Below the pieces are notes generated by a model. It was not told where the DNA came from and searched no databases. It was given only the letters and a program-made list of their open reading frames with translations. The position numbers and the translations under genes were made by a program. A DNA stretch of 64,000 bases from Pseudomonas fluorescens (GTDB taxonomy: Bacteria > Pseudomonadota > Gammaproteobacteria > Pseudomonadales > Pseudomonadaceae). The stretch is taken from NCBI RefSeq assembly GCF_018614655.1, contig NZ_JAGGOG010000018.1, forward strand, positions 1 through 64,000, given 5' to 3'. Positions 8,738 through 16,899 of this stretch are shown in pieces (the stretch's first letter is position 1; each line of letters opens with the position of its first letter).

Positions 8738-8998
8738 ATGAACGTCGATAAGAACCTTGAAAAAGAAGTCCTCACTCGCTTGCTGCATGCCCATCCCAGT
8801 GGCTTGGGCAAGGAAGTGCTGGATAACTACCGAGGTGAGAAAGTGGTCGCCAGCGCCTTGGCGACACTTCAGGAGCGGGGCTGGATCAAGGAAGGTCACG
8901 TGACCTGCAACGAAACCGGTGAGCATGCGCTGAGCCTGCCGATCAAGCTTACGGCGTCCGGCGTGGAAGCGGCTCGCAAGCTGGAAAACGCGCCGTAG
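8738..8998 (+). CDS. Small winged-helix-like protein, function unknown
   Basis: An 86-residue cytosolic protein. It begins with an amphipathic helix (KNLEKEVLTRLLHAHPSG), followed by a helix-turn-helix-like segment and a C-terminal helix with LTASGVEAARKLE, a pattern seen in small winged-helix folds. It follows the secreted protein gene by 47 nt on the same strand. Function is unknown; DNA binding is only a fold-based guess. Confidence 0.65.
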   Translation: MNVDKNLEKEVLTRLLHAHPSGLGKEVLDNYRGEKVVASALATLQERGWIKEGHVTCNETGEHALSLPIKLTASGVEAARKLENAP

Positions 8999-9058
8999 CC
9001 ACTGCCGAAGCGCTGAAGGCGACCGGCTAGACCAGGGCGCTGAGCCACCGTCTATCCA

Positions 9059-9093
9059 ATGTGGGAGTGGGCTTCCCCGCTTCCACATTTTGT
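9059..9093. repeat. Single REP-like hairpin
   Basis: ATGTGGGAGTGGGCTTCCCC is followed by GCTTCCACATTTTG and forms a hairpin at the 3' side of the small gene. It lies between two converging genes and may also act as a transcription stop. It is a degenerate single REP rather than a pair. Confidence 0.6.
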
Positions 9094-9099
9094 TCGTGT

Positions 9100-10017
9100 T
9101 TATTCAGCCAGGAGTGCGTCCACTTCGACGGTACCTGGAGAAGTGGCCGGGCCCCAGCGCGTTACCGCCAATGCAGCCGCCGCATTCGCCCGACGTGCAG
9201 CCGCCGCCGGTGCCAACCCATTAGCCAGCCCTGCCATAAACACCCCGGCGTGGGCATCACCTGCCCCGTTGCTGTCCACTGCCTGCACCTTGAACCCCGG
9301 TACATGCTCAGCCTGACCGTTACGGCTGATCCAGCAACCGTTCGGCCCGTCCCGCACCACCAGCAACGTCTCGGCAGGCAGATGATCGGTGAGACTGAGC
9401 AACGCCGTAGCGATATCCGCCGCGCCGGTAAAGGCCAGGGCTTCAGGGCCGTTGCTGGTCCAGATATCGATACGCGGCAACAACGCAGCCATCAAGCCCG
9501 AGTCGGGCGCCTTGACCAGCGGCCCCGGATCGAATACCACTGTGATCTCGCGCGGCAACGCCAGCAACCAATCGATCAAGGCCTGGCACTTGCCCTCCAG
9601 CAGCAAGCTATAGCCGCTGACGTACACATAATCGTCGGCATGGGGCACGGCGTTGGCCAAGTCTTCCGTACTCAGTTCACCTTCAGCGCCGATATGGGAG
9701 ATGAAGGTGCGTTCGGTGGTGGCCTCGGTCAGCGACACGCACAGGCCGGTGTCCTTGTTGTCACTGGCAGCCAGGGCTATTTCAATGCCCTCGGCCTGCA
9801 TTGCTGCACGCGCCAGGTCGCCAAAGCGCCCCTTGCCGTGCCGCCCCAAATAAACCACCGGCAAGCCGTTGCGTCGGGCAGCGGCCATCACGTTGAAGCC
9901 ACCGCCGGCTTCGAAGCTGGCGGACTTGGCCAATACGTCGCCGCCGGTTGCCGGCAAGGTGTCGAGGGACATGACCAGGTCGACGATGACCTGGCCGCTG
10001 TGAATCAATCTAGACAT
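9100..10017 (-). CDS. PfkB-family carbohydrate kinase (YegV-like)
   Basis: A 305-residue ribokinase-fold kinase. The N-terminal PfkB region has EAGGGFNVMAAARRNG (residues 36-51), and the C-terminal signature is DSNGAGDAHAG (248-258) with D254 as catalytic base. The ERTF..HIGAEGE and YVSGY segments resemble E. coli YegV. It probably phosphorylates the sugar freed by the nearby glycohydrolase (inference). Its ATG lies inside the permease 3' end (8-nt overlap ATGTCTAG), so the genes are translationally coupled. Confidence 0.82.
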   Translation of the reverse strand: MSRLIHSGQVIVDLVMSLDTLPATGGDVLAKSASFEAGGGFNVMAAARRNGLPVVYLGRHGKGRFGDLARAAMQAEGIEIALAASDNKDTGLCVSLTEATTERTFISHIGAEGELSTEDLANAVPHADDYVYVSGYSLLLEGKCQALIDWLLALPREITVVFDPGPLVKAPDSGLMAALLPRIDIWTSNGPEALAFTGAADIATALLSLTDHLPAETLLVVRDGPNGCWISRNGQAEHVPGFKVQAVDSNGAGDAHAGVFMAGLANGLAPAAAARRANAAAALAVTRWGPATSPGTVEVDALLAE

Positions 10018-11476
10018 TGTGGCTCTCTACTAAGGCCGGACGACGATCAGCAGCACCGCCCAATACCGCATAAATCCCGCCGGCCACCAGGAAGGTGACG
10101 ATCCAGCCCAGGCCGTTATGACCCAGCCAGGAGTCCGACAGCGGCCCGGCGAACCAGATGTTCTCGGCGGTGGTGCCGATGGTGGTGAAGCTGAAACCCA
10201 ACACGATGGCGACCACCCAGGCACCGAACGCGCGCCATTCAATCCCGCCGCGATACCAGTAGGCGCTGCTCGGCGTGACGTCCAGTAAGTCTTTGGCGCT
10301 GTAGTAGTGACGGTGAATCAGGTCGACCACGAAGATCCCCACCCAAGCAGTGATCGGCACGGCCAGCAGCGATATAAAGGTGATGAATGGGCCGTAGAAG
10401 CTGTCGGCAATCAGCATGAAGTAGATGGAGCCGGCGAAGATCGCGACGATGTCGACAATCACCGCGTGGACGCGCTTGACCTTCAAGCCGAGGGTCAAGG
10501 TGGTCAGGCCCGCCGAATATACCGACAGGTTATTGGAGAGCAGCAGCCCGCCAAACGCGGTGATCAAGTACGGCACGGCCATCCAGGTGGGCAGCATGTC
10601 GCGGATCGCGATGATCGGGTCAGTGGCCGAGGCCAGGTCGTTATTGCCCACGGACAGCAAGCCGCCCAAGGTGATCAGCAGTACCAGCGGAATCCCCGCA
10701 CCGAAGGCGGCTGATGCCACCAGGCGCACGGCCTTCACGCTGCGATGCTGATAACGGGACATGTCGGCCCCCGCGTTGGCCCAACCGATGCCGGTACCGG
10801 CGGCCATGGTACCCACGCCGATTATCATCGCGCTGAGCGGTGCCGGGGTGGCGTTGAATACCGCGCTCCAGTCGATAGTGGCACAGAGGAAGCCGCCCAC
10901 CAGGATGTTCAGCGCGCCGAAGACGTAGGTTGCCCACTTCTGGATCACCAGCAAGGTGGCGTGGCCCAGACCGGAAACGGCCAGGGTCAGCAGCACGAAA
11001 ATGCCGATAAACAGCAAGGTCAGCAGCGGTGCGCTTTTGGCGGCCACGGGCGAGTTGAACAGGATCGAGCACAACGACAGCAGCACAAAGGCCGCGGTGG
11101 TGGTGTTGACGGTTTCCCAGCCCAGGCGCGACATCAGCGAAACCAGGGTCGGGCCAATGTTGCCGCGTACACCGAAGATCGCTCGGGACAAGGTCAGACT
11201 CGGCGCACGACCACGACGGCCGGCGATGGAAATGATCCCCACCACCGCGAACGAACCGGCGGCACCCAGGACCGCGACGATGATGGATTGCCAGATCGCC
11301 AGCCCGCGAAAGGCCACCAACGTCGCCCCCAATGGTAAGCCGAGGATGCTGATGTTGGCGGCGAACCAGACCCAGAACAGCTGCAGCGGATGCCCGTTGC
11401 ACTCGCTTTCCGGGACGGGCTCGATGCCACGCGTTTCCAATTGCCCAGCACCTTGGCCGGAAGAGGTCGAACTCAT
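10010..11476 (-). CDS. NCS1-family nucleobase/nucleoside permease
   Basis: A 488-residue membrane protein with about 12 hydrophobic segments, typical of the purine-cytosine permease/NCS1 family. FWVWFAANISILGLPLGATL opens helix 1, and GIGWANAGADMSRY is a family hallmark. A start at 11476 is supported by AGGAG upstream; the 42 extra codons that stay open run through a REP palindrome and are not protein. It sits between the PfkB kinase and the glycohydrolase, so its cargo is probably a nucleoside-like compound. Confidence 0.85.
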   Translation of the reverse strand: MSSTSSGQGAGQLETRGIEPVPESECNGHPLQLFWVWFAANISILGLPLGATLVAFRGLAIWQSIIVAVLGAAGSFAVVGIISIAGRRGRAPSLTLSRAIFGVRGNIGPTLVSLMSRLGWETVNTTTAAFVLLSLCSILFNSPVAAKSAPLLTLLFIGIFVLLTLAVSGLGHATLLVIQKWATYVFGALNILVGGFLCATIDWSAVFNATPAPLSAMIIGVGTMAAGTGIGWANAGADMSRYQHRSVKAVRLVASAAFGAGIPLVLLITLGGLLSVGNNDLASATDPIIAIRDMLPTWMAVPYLITAFGGLLLSNNLSVYSAGLTTLTLGLKVKRVHAVIVDIVAIFAGSIYFMLIADSFYGPFITFISLLAVPITAWVGIFVVDLIHRHYYSAKDLLDVTPSSAYWYRGGIEWRAFGAWVVAIVLGFSFTTIGTTAENIWFAGPLSDSWLGHNGLGWIVTFLVAGGIYAVLGGAADRRPALVESHNV

Positions 11477-11551
11477 GATGGGGTGCTCCTGATGCCTGTT
11501 TTTGTGGTTGTGGCAGATTGGATCTATATTCCGGTCTTCCTGACTCCACGC

Positions 11552-11654
11552 GATCAAATGTGGGAGCGGGCTTGCTCGCGAATGCGGTGGTTCAGCACCC
11601 AATTTGCTAGCTGATACACCGCATTCGCGAGCAAGCCCGCTCCCACATTTGATC
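11552..11654. repeat. REPIN of the GCGGGCTTGCTCGCG class
   Basis: GATCAAATGTGGGAGCGGGC continues to GCTCGCGAATGCGG, and its reverse complement follows after a short spacer. The arms match over more than 30 bases. It lies inside the four-gene unit, between the permease and the glycohydrolase, and could affect mRNA stability or partial termination. Confidence 0.92.
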
Positions 11655-11662
11655 TGTGGAGT

Positions 11663-12664
11663 TCAACGCAATTGGAGCAGCCCTTGGACCAACGGCTGCA
11701 AATCCAGGCCATTGACGGCCTTGACCTGCTCGATCAGCGCCTCAGGCCAGCACGCCATCCCCAGGCACGCGCCGAGCATCGCACCGAGAATCGCGGCGAT
11801 GGTGTCGGTGTCGCCGCCAAGGCTGGCGGCCATGCACAGGGCTTCGAAAGCGTCCATCTCACCTACGGCCACTTGCTGCGCGAGGGCAAACGACACCACC
11901 ACCGACTCCTGGGAGGCGACGGAAGTACCGATCAATTCGTAGAGCAGGTCGGTAAACAGCGCTTTGTCGCTGCTGCCGACACTCAGGGTCCGCGCCCAAC
12001 TGATGCGGGTGCCGATACGCCCACCGGCGACCCAGTGCCCACGGCTTTCAGCCTGTTGCGCGATCCGGGTGCCAATGTTCAGCGCTTCTCCCAGGTCCTC
12101 GCCATTGATACCGGCCGAAACCACCGCCGCGACCGCTGCCGCGCTGGCAATGCCCAGCGTGGTGTTGTGAGTCACCTGGCACGCCTGGATCACCGATTGG
12201 ATGAACGGCTCTGGATCGGCGACGTTTGCCGCGATGCCCACGGGCGTAATGCGCATGGCTGCGCCATTGGTGGTGCCGTAGCGCCCGGATTCTTCCGGGG
12301 TGTGGCCGGCCAGGATCATGTCGATCGCACGTTTGGTCGACGGGCCCAGCAGGTCTTGGGAGCCTTTGGCACGCATCACCGCTTCCCAATCAATCAGGCG
12401 CTGGGCAAGTAAAGTCGGCTCGATTTTGCCTTGACCATCCACCAGCAACTGACCCACCAGAATCGCCTGTTCGGTGTCATCGGTGATGGAGCCTTTGGGC
12501 ATGTTGGGCGCAATGGGCTGGTCGGGGCCGGCGTCTTCCAGGGTGGTGATTTCACCGAAGCGTGCCTTGACCTGCTCGCGGCTCAAGGATTGGGTAGGCA
12601 TCCCCAGGGCGTCGCCCAAGGCCAGGCCGTAGAACGCGCCGAGGGCGCGAGTGTGCGGGGTCAT
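11663..12664 (-). CDS. ADP-ribosylglycohydrolase-family protein (YegU-like)
   Basis: A 333-residue all-helical ADP-ribosylglycohydrolase fold. Metal ligands are visible as TDDT (residues 61-64) and GGDTDT (283-288). The opening RALGAFYGLALGDALGMP and TTNGAAMRITP resemble E. coli YegU. It probably cleaves an N-glycosidic bond in a nucleoside-like substrate; removal of ADP-ribose from protein is the alternative. Start at 12664 overlaps the GntR stop by ATGA. The open frame runs 60 codons further upstream inside the GntR gene, which I reject. Confidence 0.85.
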   Translation of the reverse strand: MTPHTRALGAFYGLALGDALGMPTQSLSREQVKARFGEITTLEDAGPDQPIAPNMPKGSITDDTEQAILVGQLLVDGQGKIEPTLLAQRLIDWEAVMRAKGSQDLLGPSTKRAIDMILAGHTPEESGRYGTTNGAAMRITPVGIAANVADPEPFIQSVIQACQVTHNTTLGIASAAAVAAVVSAGINGEDLGEALNIGTRIAQQAESRGHWVAGGRIGTRISWARTLSVGSSDKALFTDLLYELIGTSVASQESVVVSFALAQQVAVGEMDAFEALCMAASLGGDTDTIAAILGAMLGACLGMACWPEALIEQVKAVNGLDLQPLVQGLLQLR

Positions 12665-13374
12665 TTCGGCGTTCCAAATTGAAGGTGCAGGCGAAAGTGC
12701 AACGGGTCGAGCAAGCTTTCGACGTATTCCATGAACCGCTCGCGACGGTCGTAGGTGGTGCGCAATGCCTTGAGAAATACGGTGCCGGCCGGACGTCCCA
12801 GCAACTCGGTATCGACCTCGTTCAGTGGCTCGGCGCCGATCCACTGGTCACCGCCGGCGCCGATGTAGCCGTAAGCTGCCAGGGTGATGGTCAGGGAGTT
12901 ATCGATAAGGCCGACACGCGGCAAGCTTTCCAGGCTACCCGAGGCCGGCATCAGCGAGCGCTCCAGGGACACGAAGGTGCCATCCGTGGTGCGTCGGCGA
13001 CGATCGAGGGCAATGAACTGATCGCTGCCAAAGCGGCTGAGCAGGTCCGGCCGCGTGACCGCTTCAAGACGCAAGACATCGGCGATCACTAAAGCGCCGG
13101 TATCCGCCAGCGCCTGTGCCCAACCACTGCGTTGATCAAGCGCCATGCCGTCAAAGGTGACGATGGAGCCGACGCCGCTCTGGGTAGCAATGTAGTTACG
13201 GCGCTTGAGTTCGGCGAGGGCTTCGCGCAGGGTGCCGCGGCTGACCGCAAACTCTTCAGCCAGTTGATGCTCGCCCGGCAACAGGAAACCGTCGGCCATC
13301 ATCCCGCCCTCGATACGGCGGATCAGCTCGTCGACGACGCGTTTTTTCTTATCAAATCGAACATGTCTAATCAT
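12661..13374 (-). CDS. GntR/HutC-family regulator (YegW-like)
   Basis: A 237-residue GntR-type regulator. The winged helix spans about residues 8-72 (GEHQLAEEFAVSRGTLREALAELKRR) and a UTRA-like ligand domain about 85-235. It heads the unit containing the glycohydrolase, permease and kinase, so autoregulation and control of the unit are likely. The ATG at 13374 is very close to a candidate -10 box (TATCAA at 13389-13384). The arrangement equals E. coli yegW beside yegUV. Confidence 0.82.
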   Translation of the reverse strand: MIRHVRFDKKKRVVDELIRRIEGGMMADGFLLPGEHQLAEEFAVSRGTLREALAELKRRNYIATQSGVGSIVTFDGMALDQRSGWAQALADTGALVIADVLRLEAVTRPDLLSRFGSDQFIALDRRRRTTDGTFVSLERSLMPASGSLESLPRVGLIDNSLTITLAAYGYIGAGGDQWIGAEPLNEVDTELLGRPAGTVFLKALRTTYDRRERFMEYVESLLDPLHFRLHLQFGTPK

Positions 13375-13444
13375 GTACAAATTGATAACCGAAACCGCCC
13401 TGCTACAGCAAGGAAATTATTTCAGAGAAAGGGAAAAGTCGGCC

Positions 13445-14005
13445 TCAAGGCTCCAGGCCGATAGGGAAAAACACGCCGCCGCTCCAGACACCAAGCCAGT
13501 GCTGACCGTTGATCGGACGACTCACCGCCAACTCCACTAACTGGTAGAAAGCGTTGCGATGCACCAGGGCTTCGAGGTTGTTGCGTACCAGCAGGTACGG
13601 CGCAGGTTCTTGAGTCTGCGGGTCGATCACCACCCGCAGCGGGTGATCGGTACCGGCTTCGACCTGCTCTTCAACGTTGGTGGTAAAGCGCAGAACCTGG
13701 CTTTCGCCCTGCCCTTCGACTTCCAGGGTCACTGCGACAAACGGCGCATCCTCGACCTTGATCCCGACCTTTTCCACCGGTGTGATCAGGAAGTAATCAT
13801 CGCCGTCGCGGCGGATGATGTTGGAGAACAACTTGACCATGGGTTTGCGACCGATAGGCGTACCGAGGTAAAACCAGGTGCCGTCGCGGGCGATACGCAT
13901 GTCGATGTCGCCGCAAAAGTCCGGATTCCACAGATGCACCGGCGCCGGGCCTTTGCCCTTGGGCAATTGCGCCAACAAATCATTGGTCTTGGCGGAATCG
14001 GTCAT
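13445..14005 (-). CDS. DUF1285 family protein
   Basis: A 186-residue cytosolic protein of the DUF1285 family, with HLWNPDFCGDIDMRIARDGTW near the N terminus and ITPVEKVGIKVEDAPF in the middle. Family function is not established. It precedes a lipoprotein gene on the same strand in the transcription order lipoprotein then DUF1285, separated by 17 nt, which suggests co-transcription. Confidence 0.82.
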   Translation of the reverse strand: MTDSAKTNDLLAQLPKGKGPAPVHLWNPDFCGDIDMRIARDGTWFYLGTPIGRKPMVKLFSNIIRRDGDDYFLITPVEKVGIKVEDAPFVAVTLEVEGQGESQVLRFTTNVEEQVEAGTDHPLRVVIDPQTQEPAPYLLVRNNLEALVHRNAFYQLVELAVSRPINGQHWLGVWSGGVFFPIGLEP

Positions 14006-14022
14006 GGGGTTCTCCTCAGGTC

Positions 14023-14628
14023 TTACTGATCACTCATGCCCAACAAGCTACGGGCGTATTGCGCCAGGGGTTTGGCAATCAGGTCTTCCGGCTGGGTGTC
14101 GTGGAACGTCAGTAAACCGCCACGACTGCGAATCCGTGCAGTATCAATCAAGTACTGGGTGCTGGTCTCGATCAACATGATCTGAATCACCCCGCTGTCG
14201 ATCCCCAGGCGATCCACGGCCTGCTGGTCGGCCCATTGATCAGCGTTACCGATGCGGTCATCGGCCTTGGCGAAGCGGGTGTACAGCAAGTAATGGGCGC
14301 CAACGCTACGGGCCTCGGCCATCGCCTGTTCCAGACCCTCCGGCGCGCGCGCGCGGCGAACCATGGGAAAATACTCGACAAAGCCGTTGAAGGCTTCTTC
14401 GGCCACCACGTTGGGACGCGGGTAGGCGCTGCCCGGCGGCGTAAACGCACCCTGGGCAATAAAGATAAAGGAATCGGGTTGCACGCGGATCGAGTTGGCG
14501 CGACGGGTATCACTGTGATCCAGGAGCCCGGCATCGCTCATCTGATAGCGAGTGCCTTCGGCCATATCACTGACGGTCATGCAGCCACCCAACGCCAGTG
14601 ACGCCAGCAACAACACCAGACTACGCAT
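14023..14628 (-). CDS. DUF4823-type outer-membrane lipoprotein
   Basis: A 201-residue predicted lipoprotein. The signal peptide ends in the lipobox LGGC with lipidated C16, and position +2 is Met, compatible with outer-membrane sorting. The remainder matches DUF4823 proteins of pseudomonads (SFIFIAQGAF, YLLYTRFAKADDR). Role unknown. It is followed by the DUF1285 gene. Confidence 0.8.
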   Translation of the reverse strand: MRSLVLLLASLALGGCMTVSDMAEGTRYQMSDAGLLDHSDTRRANSIRVQPDSFIFIAQGAFTPPGSAYPRPNVVAEEAFNGFVEYFPMVRRARAPEGLEQAMAEARSVGAHYLLYTRFAKADDRIGNADQWADQQAVDRLGIDSGVIQIMLIETSTQYLIDTARIRSRGGLLTFHDTQPEDLIAKPLAQYARSLLGMSDQ

Positions 14629-14702
14629 CCTATCCTCCAGAAGCCGGTGACGGAAAACCGGCGAATGGGCACAAGATGCAGATTTTGCGCCAGCTTGGGA
14701 GA

Positions 14703-15671
14703 TTAGCCGCCGATGATCTTCATCACTGTTGCCCCGCCCGAGAACGCTACTTCCTGCTTGTCGCCCAACGCCTTGACCAATAACCGTTGCAAGGCCGGCA
14801 GCGCCTGGTGGCGGGGCTTGTCCAGCAAGTCGCCAACGTAGTGGCGGTTACTCGACGACAGGCAGCCATGCAGCCAGCCCGTGGACGACAGACGCAACCG
14901 CGAGCAGGTACGGCAGAACGGCACGCTTTCGTTGGCAATCACACCGAAGAAGCCTTTGCCGGGAATTTCGTAACGCACGGCGGTGGCGTCCACCGGGGCA
15001 TCGGCTTGCAGGTATTCATGGTGGTCGCCAATCAGGCTCAGCAGTTGCTGGAGACTGACGAATTGCTGGAGGAAGGCATTGGCGTCATTGGCCAAGTGGC
15101 CCATGCGCATCAGTTCGATAAAGCGCAATTCATAGCCGCGCGCCAGGCAATAGTCGAGCAGCGGCATCACCTGGTCGAGGTTCTGACCGCGCAACGGCAC
15201 CATATTGACCTTGATCTTGATCCCGACCGCGCTCGCCTGGTCCATGCCATCGAGCACGGTGGCCAGATCGCCGCCGCGGGCAATGCTGCGGAAGGCGTCG
15301 GCATCCAGGGTATCAAGGGAAACGTTGATCCGCCGGATCCCGGCGTCCACCAGCAGCGGCAGCTTGCGTGCCAGCAACTGGCCGTTGGTGGTCAGACTGA
15401 TGTCACTCAAGCCCATCTGCCCCACTGCGCCCATGAAGGCTTCCAGCTTGGGACTGACCAGAGGCTCACCCCCGGTAATCCGCAGACGCTCGATACCGGC
15501 GGCCTCGATCAAATAGGCCACGCCCCGTGCCATCGCCTCGGCCGACAGCTCATCCTGCGCAGCCACCAGCCGCTTGCCATTGGGCACGCAGTAGGTACAC
15601 GCGTAGTTACAGGCTGAGGTCAGGCTGATCCGCAAATTGCGGAATCGCCTGCCTTGTCGATCAACGATCAT
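14703..15671 (-). CDS. moaA: GTP 3',8-cyclase MoaA (radical SAM, molybdopterin synthesis)
   Basis: A 322-residue radical SAM enzyme that makes cyclic pyranopterin precursor from GTP. The SAM cluster cysteines are C21, C25 and C28 (CNYACTYC), and the second 4Fe-4S cluster uses C253, C256 and C270. GGEP is at residues 67-70. The C terminus ends IIGG, the essential GG pair of MoaA. It stands apart from moaB/C/D/E genes, so it may be a second copy as found in other Pseudomonas (knowledge-based inference). Confidence 0.87.
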   Translation of the reverse strand: MIVDRQGRRFRNLRISLTSACNYACTYCVPNGKRLVAAQDELSAEAMARGVAYLIEAAGIERLRITGGEPLVSPKLEAFMGAVGQMGLSDISLTTNGQLLARKLPLLVDAGIRRINVSLDTLDADAFRSIARGGDLATVLDGMDQASAVGIKIKVNMVPLRGQNLDQVMPLLDYCLARGYELRFIELMRMGHLANDANAFLQQFVSLQQLLSLIGDHHEYLQADAPVDATAVRYEIPGKGFFGVIANESVPFCRTCSRLRLSSTGWLHGCLSSSNRHYVGDLLDKPRHQALPALQRLLVKALGDKQEVAFSGGATVMKIIGG

Positions 15672-15702
15672 GGATCACTCCGGCAGAGGATAATTCGGGC
15701 GC

Positions 15703-15734
15703 GCTAAAACCTGACTCATAAATCAGATTTTAGC
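15703..15734. promoter_or_regulatory. 12-bp inverted repeat upstream of moaA
   Basis: GCTAAAACCTGA and TCAGATTTTAGC flank an 8-nt centre. The single DNA mismatch becomes a G-U pair in RNA read leftwards. The repeat sits 32 nt upstream of moaA and could be an operator or a leader hairpin. No T-run follows on the minus strand, so it is not a standard terminator. Confidence 0.6.
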
Positions 15735-15810
15735 AAGGTCCTTGCCTGAGTATATTCCTGGGCTACTGCACCCGACAGAAAATCATATCGCCATCACTTA
15801 AGCGAATGAC

Positions 15811-16464
15811 TCAGGTAGCGGGTGTCTCGGCGTTCGGCAGATCGGTGCTGTGCTTGCGCTTGTTGCCCATGCGCACGCCGATATCCATCAAGAACTGGAA
15901 GAAGCCTTCCTGATCTTCCAGCACATTGCTCCAGAACGGCGAGTGATACAGCGCGACGGCGCCATGCACCAACGCCCAGGCAGCGCAGTAGTGGAAGTAC
16001 GGCGGTACATCTTCCAGCTTGCCTTCGCTGATGCGACCCTTGATCAGCAAGGTCAAGCGTTCGAAGTTGGAGGCGCGGATCTTGTGCAACTCCTCGACCA
16101 TTTCCGGCACTTGGTTACCCTTGACCACCTTCTCTTCCAGGCGATCAAACAAGCGATAACGCTGTGGATCACGCATGCGGAATTCGAAGTAGGCCCGGGA
16201 CAGGGCTTCCTTGTCCTTGTCGACATCCGCCGAATGCAACAACTCGTTCAAATCCCGCTCGTAGTCGAGCATCAGGCGCAGGTAGATCTCGGCCTTGGAC
16301 TTGAAGTGCTTGTAGATGGTGCCTTTGCCGATACCCACGGCATCCGCAATCATCTCGACGGTGACGCTGTCTTCACCTTGTTCGAGGAACAGCTTGAGTG
16401 CGGTGTCGAGAATTTCCTGCTCGCGGCGGCGAAACTCACGGACCTTACGGGGTTCTTTGTGCAT
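15811..16464 (-). CDS. TetR-family transcriptional regulator
   Basis: A 217-residue TetR/AcrR protein. The N-terminal helix-turn-helix covers about residues 12-60 (VEMIADAVGIGKGTIYKHFKSK), followed by a helical ligand domain with no recognisable effector class. The position next to tatD matches the TetR gene at this locus in P. aeruginosa (PA2957, from memory). Targets unknown. An upstream gap of more than 400 nt holds the sRNA gene on the opposite strand. Confidence 0.85.
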   Translation of the reverse strand: MHKEPRKVREFRRREQEILDTALKLFLEQGEDSVTVEMIADAVGIGKGTIYKHFKSKAEIYLRLMLDYERDLNELLHSADVDKDKEALSRAYFEFRMRDPQRYRLFDRLEEKVVKGNQVPEMVEELHKIRASNFERLTLLIKGRISEGKLEDVPPYFHYCAAWALVHGAVALYHSPFWSNVLEDQEGFFQFLMDIGVRMGNKRKHSTDLPNAETPAT

Positions 16465-16764
16465 AAGAAAAGGTCTGCAGAGGTCTATATGGGGAGGGTT
16501 GTGCGCCCCAAGCTACGCTTGGCGGAACGTTTTACCCGGTGCGTGGGATTATCCCGACTGAACGGTCGTTGGGCAACGTCTATGTGAACAACCCATGCAC
16601 TTAACTTACAGTCCGCCAACGAATAGAGCGGTATGAGTCAGAAATAAGACACGACCTATGCCGGCGTCTATCGCATCAATGAGAACTCAACTGAAGCGGG
16701 CGTATTCCAAATCTGTTTAAAAAACGATCAGATGTGGCTGGACTGAATGGGATACTGATCAATA

Positions 16765-16890
16765 CTTGAAATGTCGGCGCGACATCTCCCCCAAGTGATG
16801 CGTCGACCTGGGTACCGACGGACTGTGTACCTTTGTTTTACTCCTAATGGTCTTAGCCCGGATTCACCCCCCAGAACCCGGGTTTTTTTT
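16765..16890 (+). ncRNA. rgsA: Candidate small RNA RgsA (P16 family)
   Basis: Between the TetR gene and tatD, on the strand opposite tatD, there is a compact RNA-like unit. It has a perfect hairpin ATGTCG-GCG-CGACAT (16771-16785), a GGTAC/GTACC stem (16811-16831) and a GC hairpin followed by eight T residues. P. aeruginosa carries the GacA- and RpoS-dependent sRNA RgsA beside tatD (PA2958.1), and the size of about 120 nt agrees. Boxes GATACT (16751) or AATACT (16761) may be the -10. Identity rests on position and structure, not on alignment. Confidence 0.65.
16857..16890 (+). terminator. Rho-independent terminator of the candidate sRNA
   Basis: CCCGG (16857-16861) pairs with CCGGG (16878-16882), followed by TTTTTTTT at 16883-16890. 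The T-run is on the plus strand only, so it ends a rightward transcript and not tatD. It lies 10 nt from the tatD stop codon. Confidence 0.75.
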
Positions 16891-16899
16891 GCCCTGAAT

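Noticed and set aside
11477..11602. Forty-two-codon N-terminal extension of the NCS1 permease
   Set aside because: The extension translates a REP palindrome (SRASPLPH-type peptide), and a good Shine-Dalgarno sequence precedes the inner ATG at 11476.
12665..12844. N-terminal extension of the glycohydrolase
   Set aside because: It lies within the GntR gene in another frame; the ATGA overlap at 12661-12664 gives the standard start.
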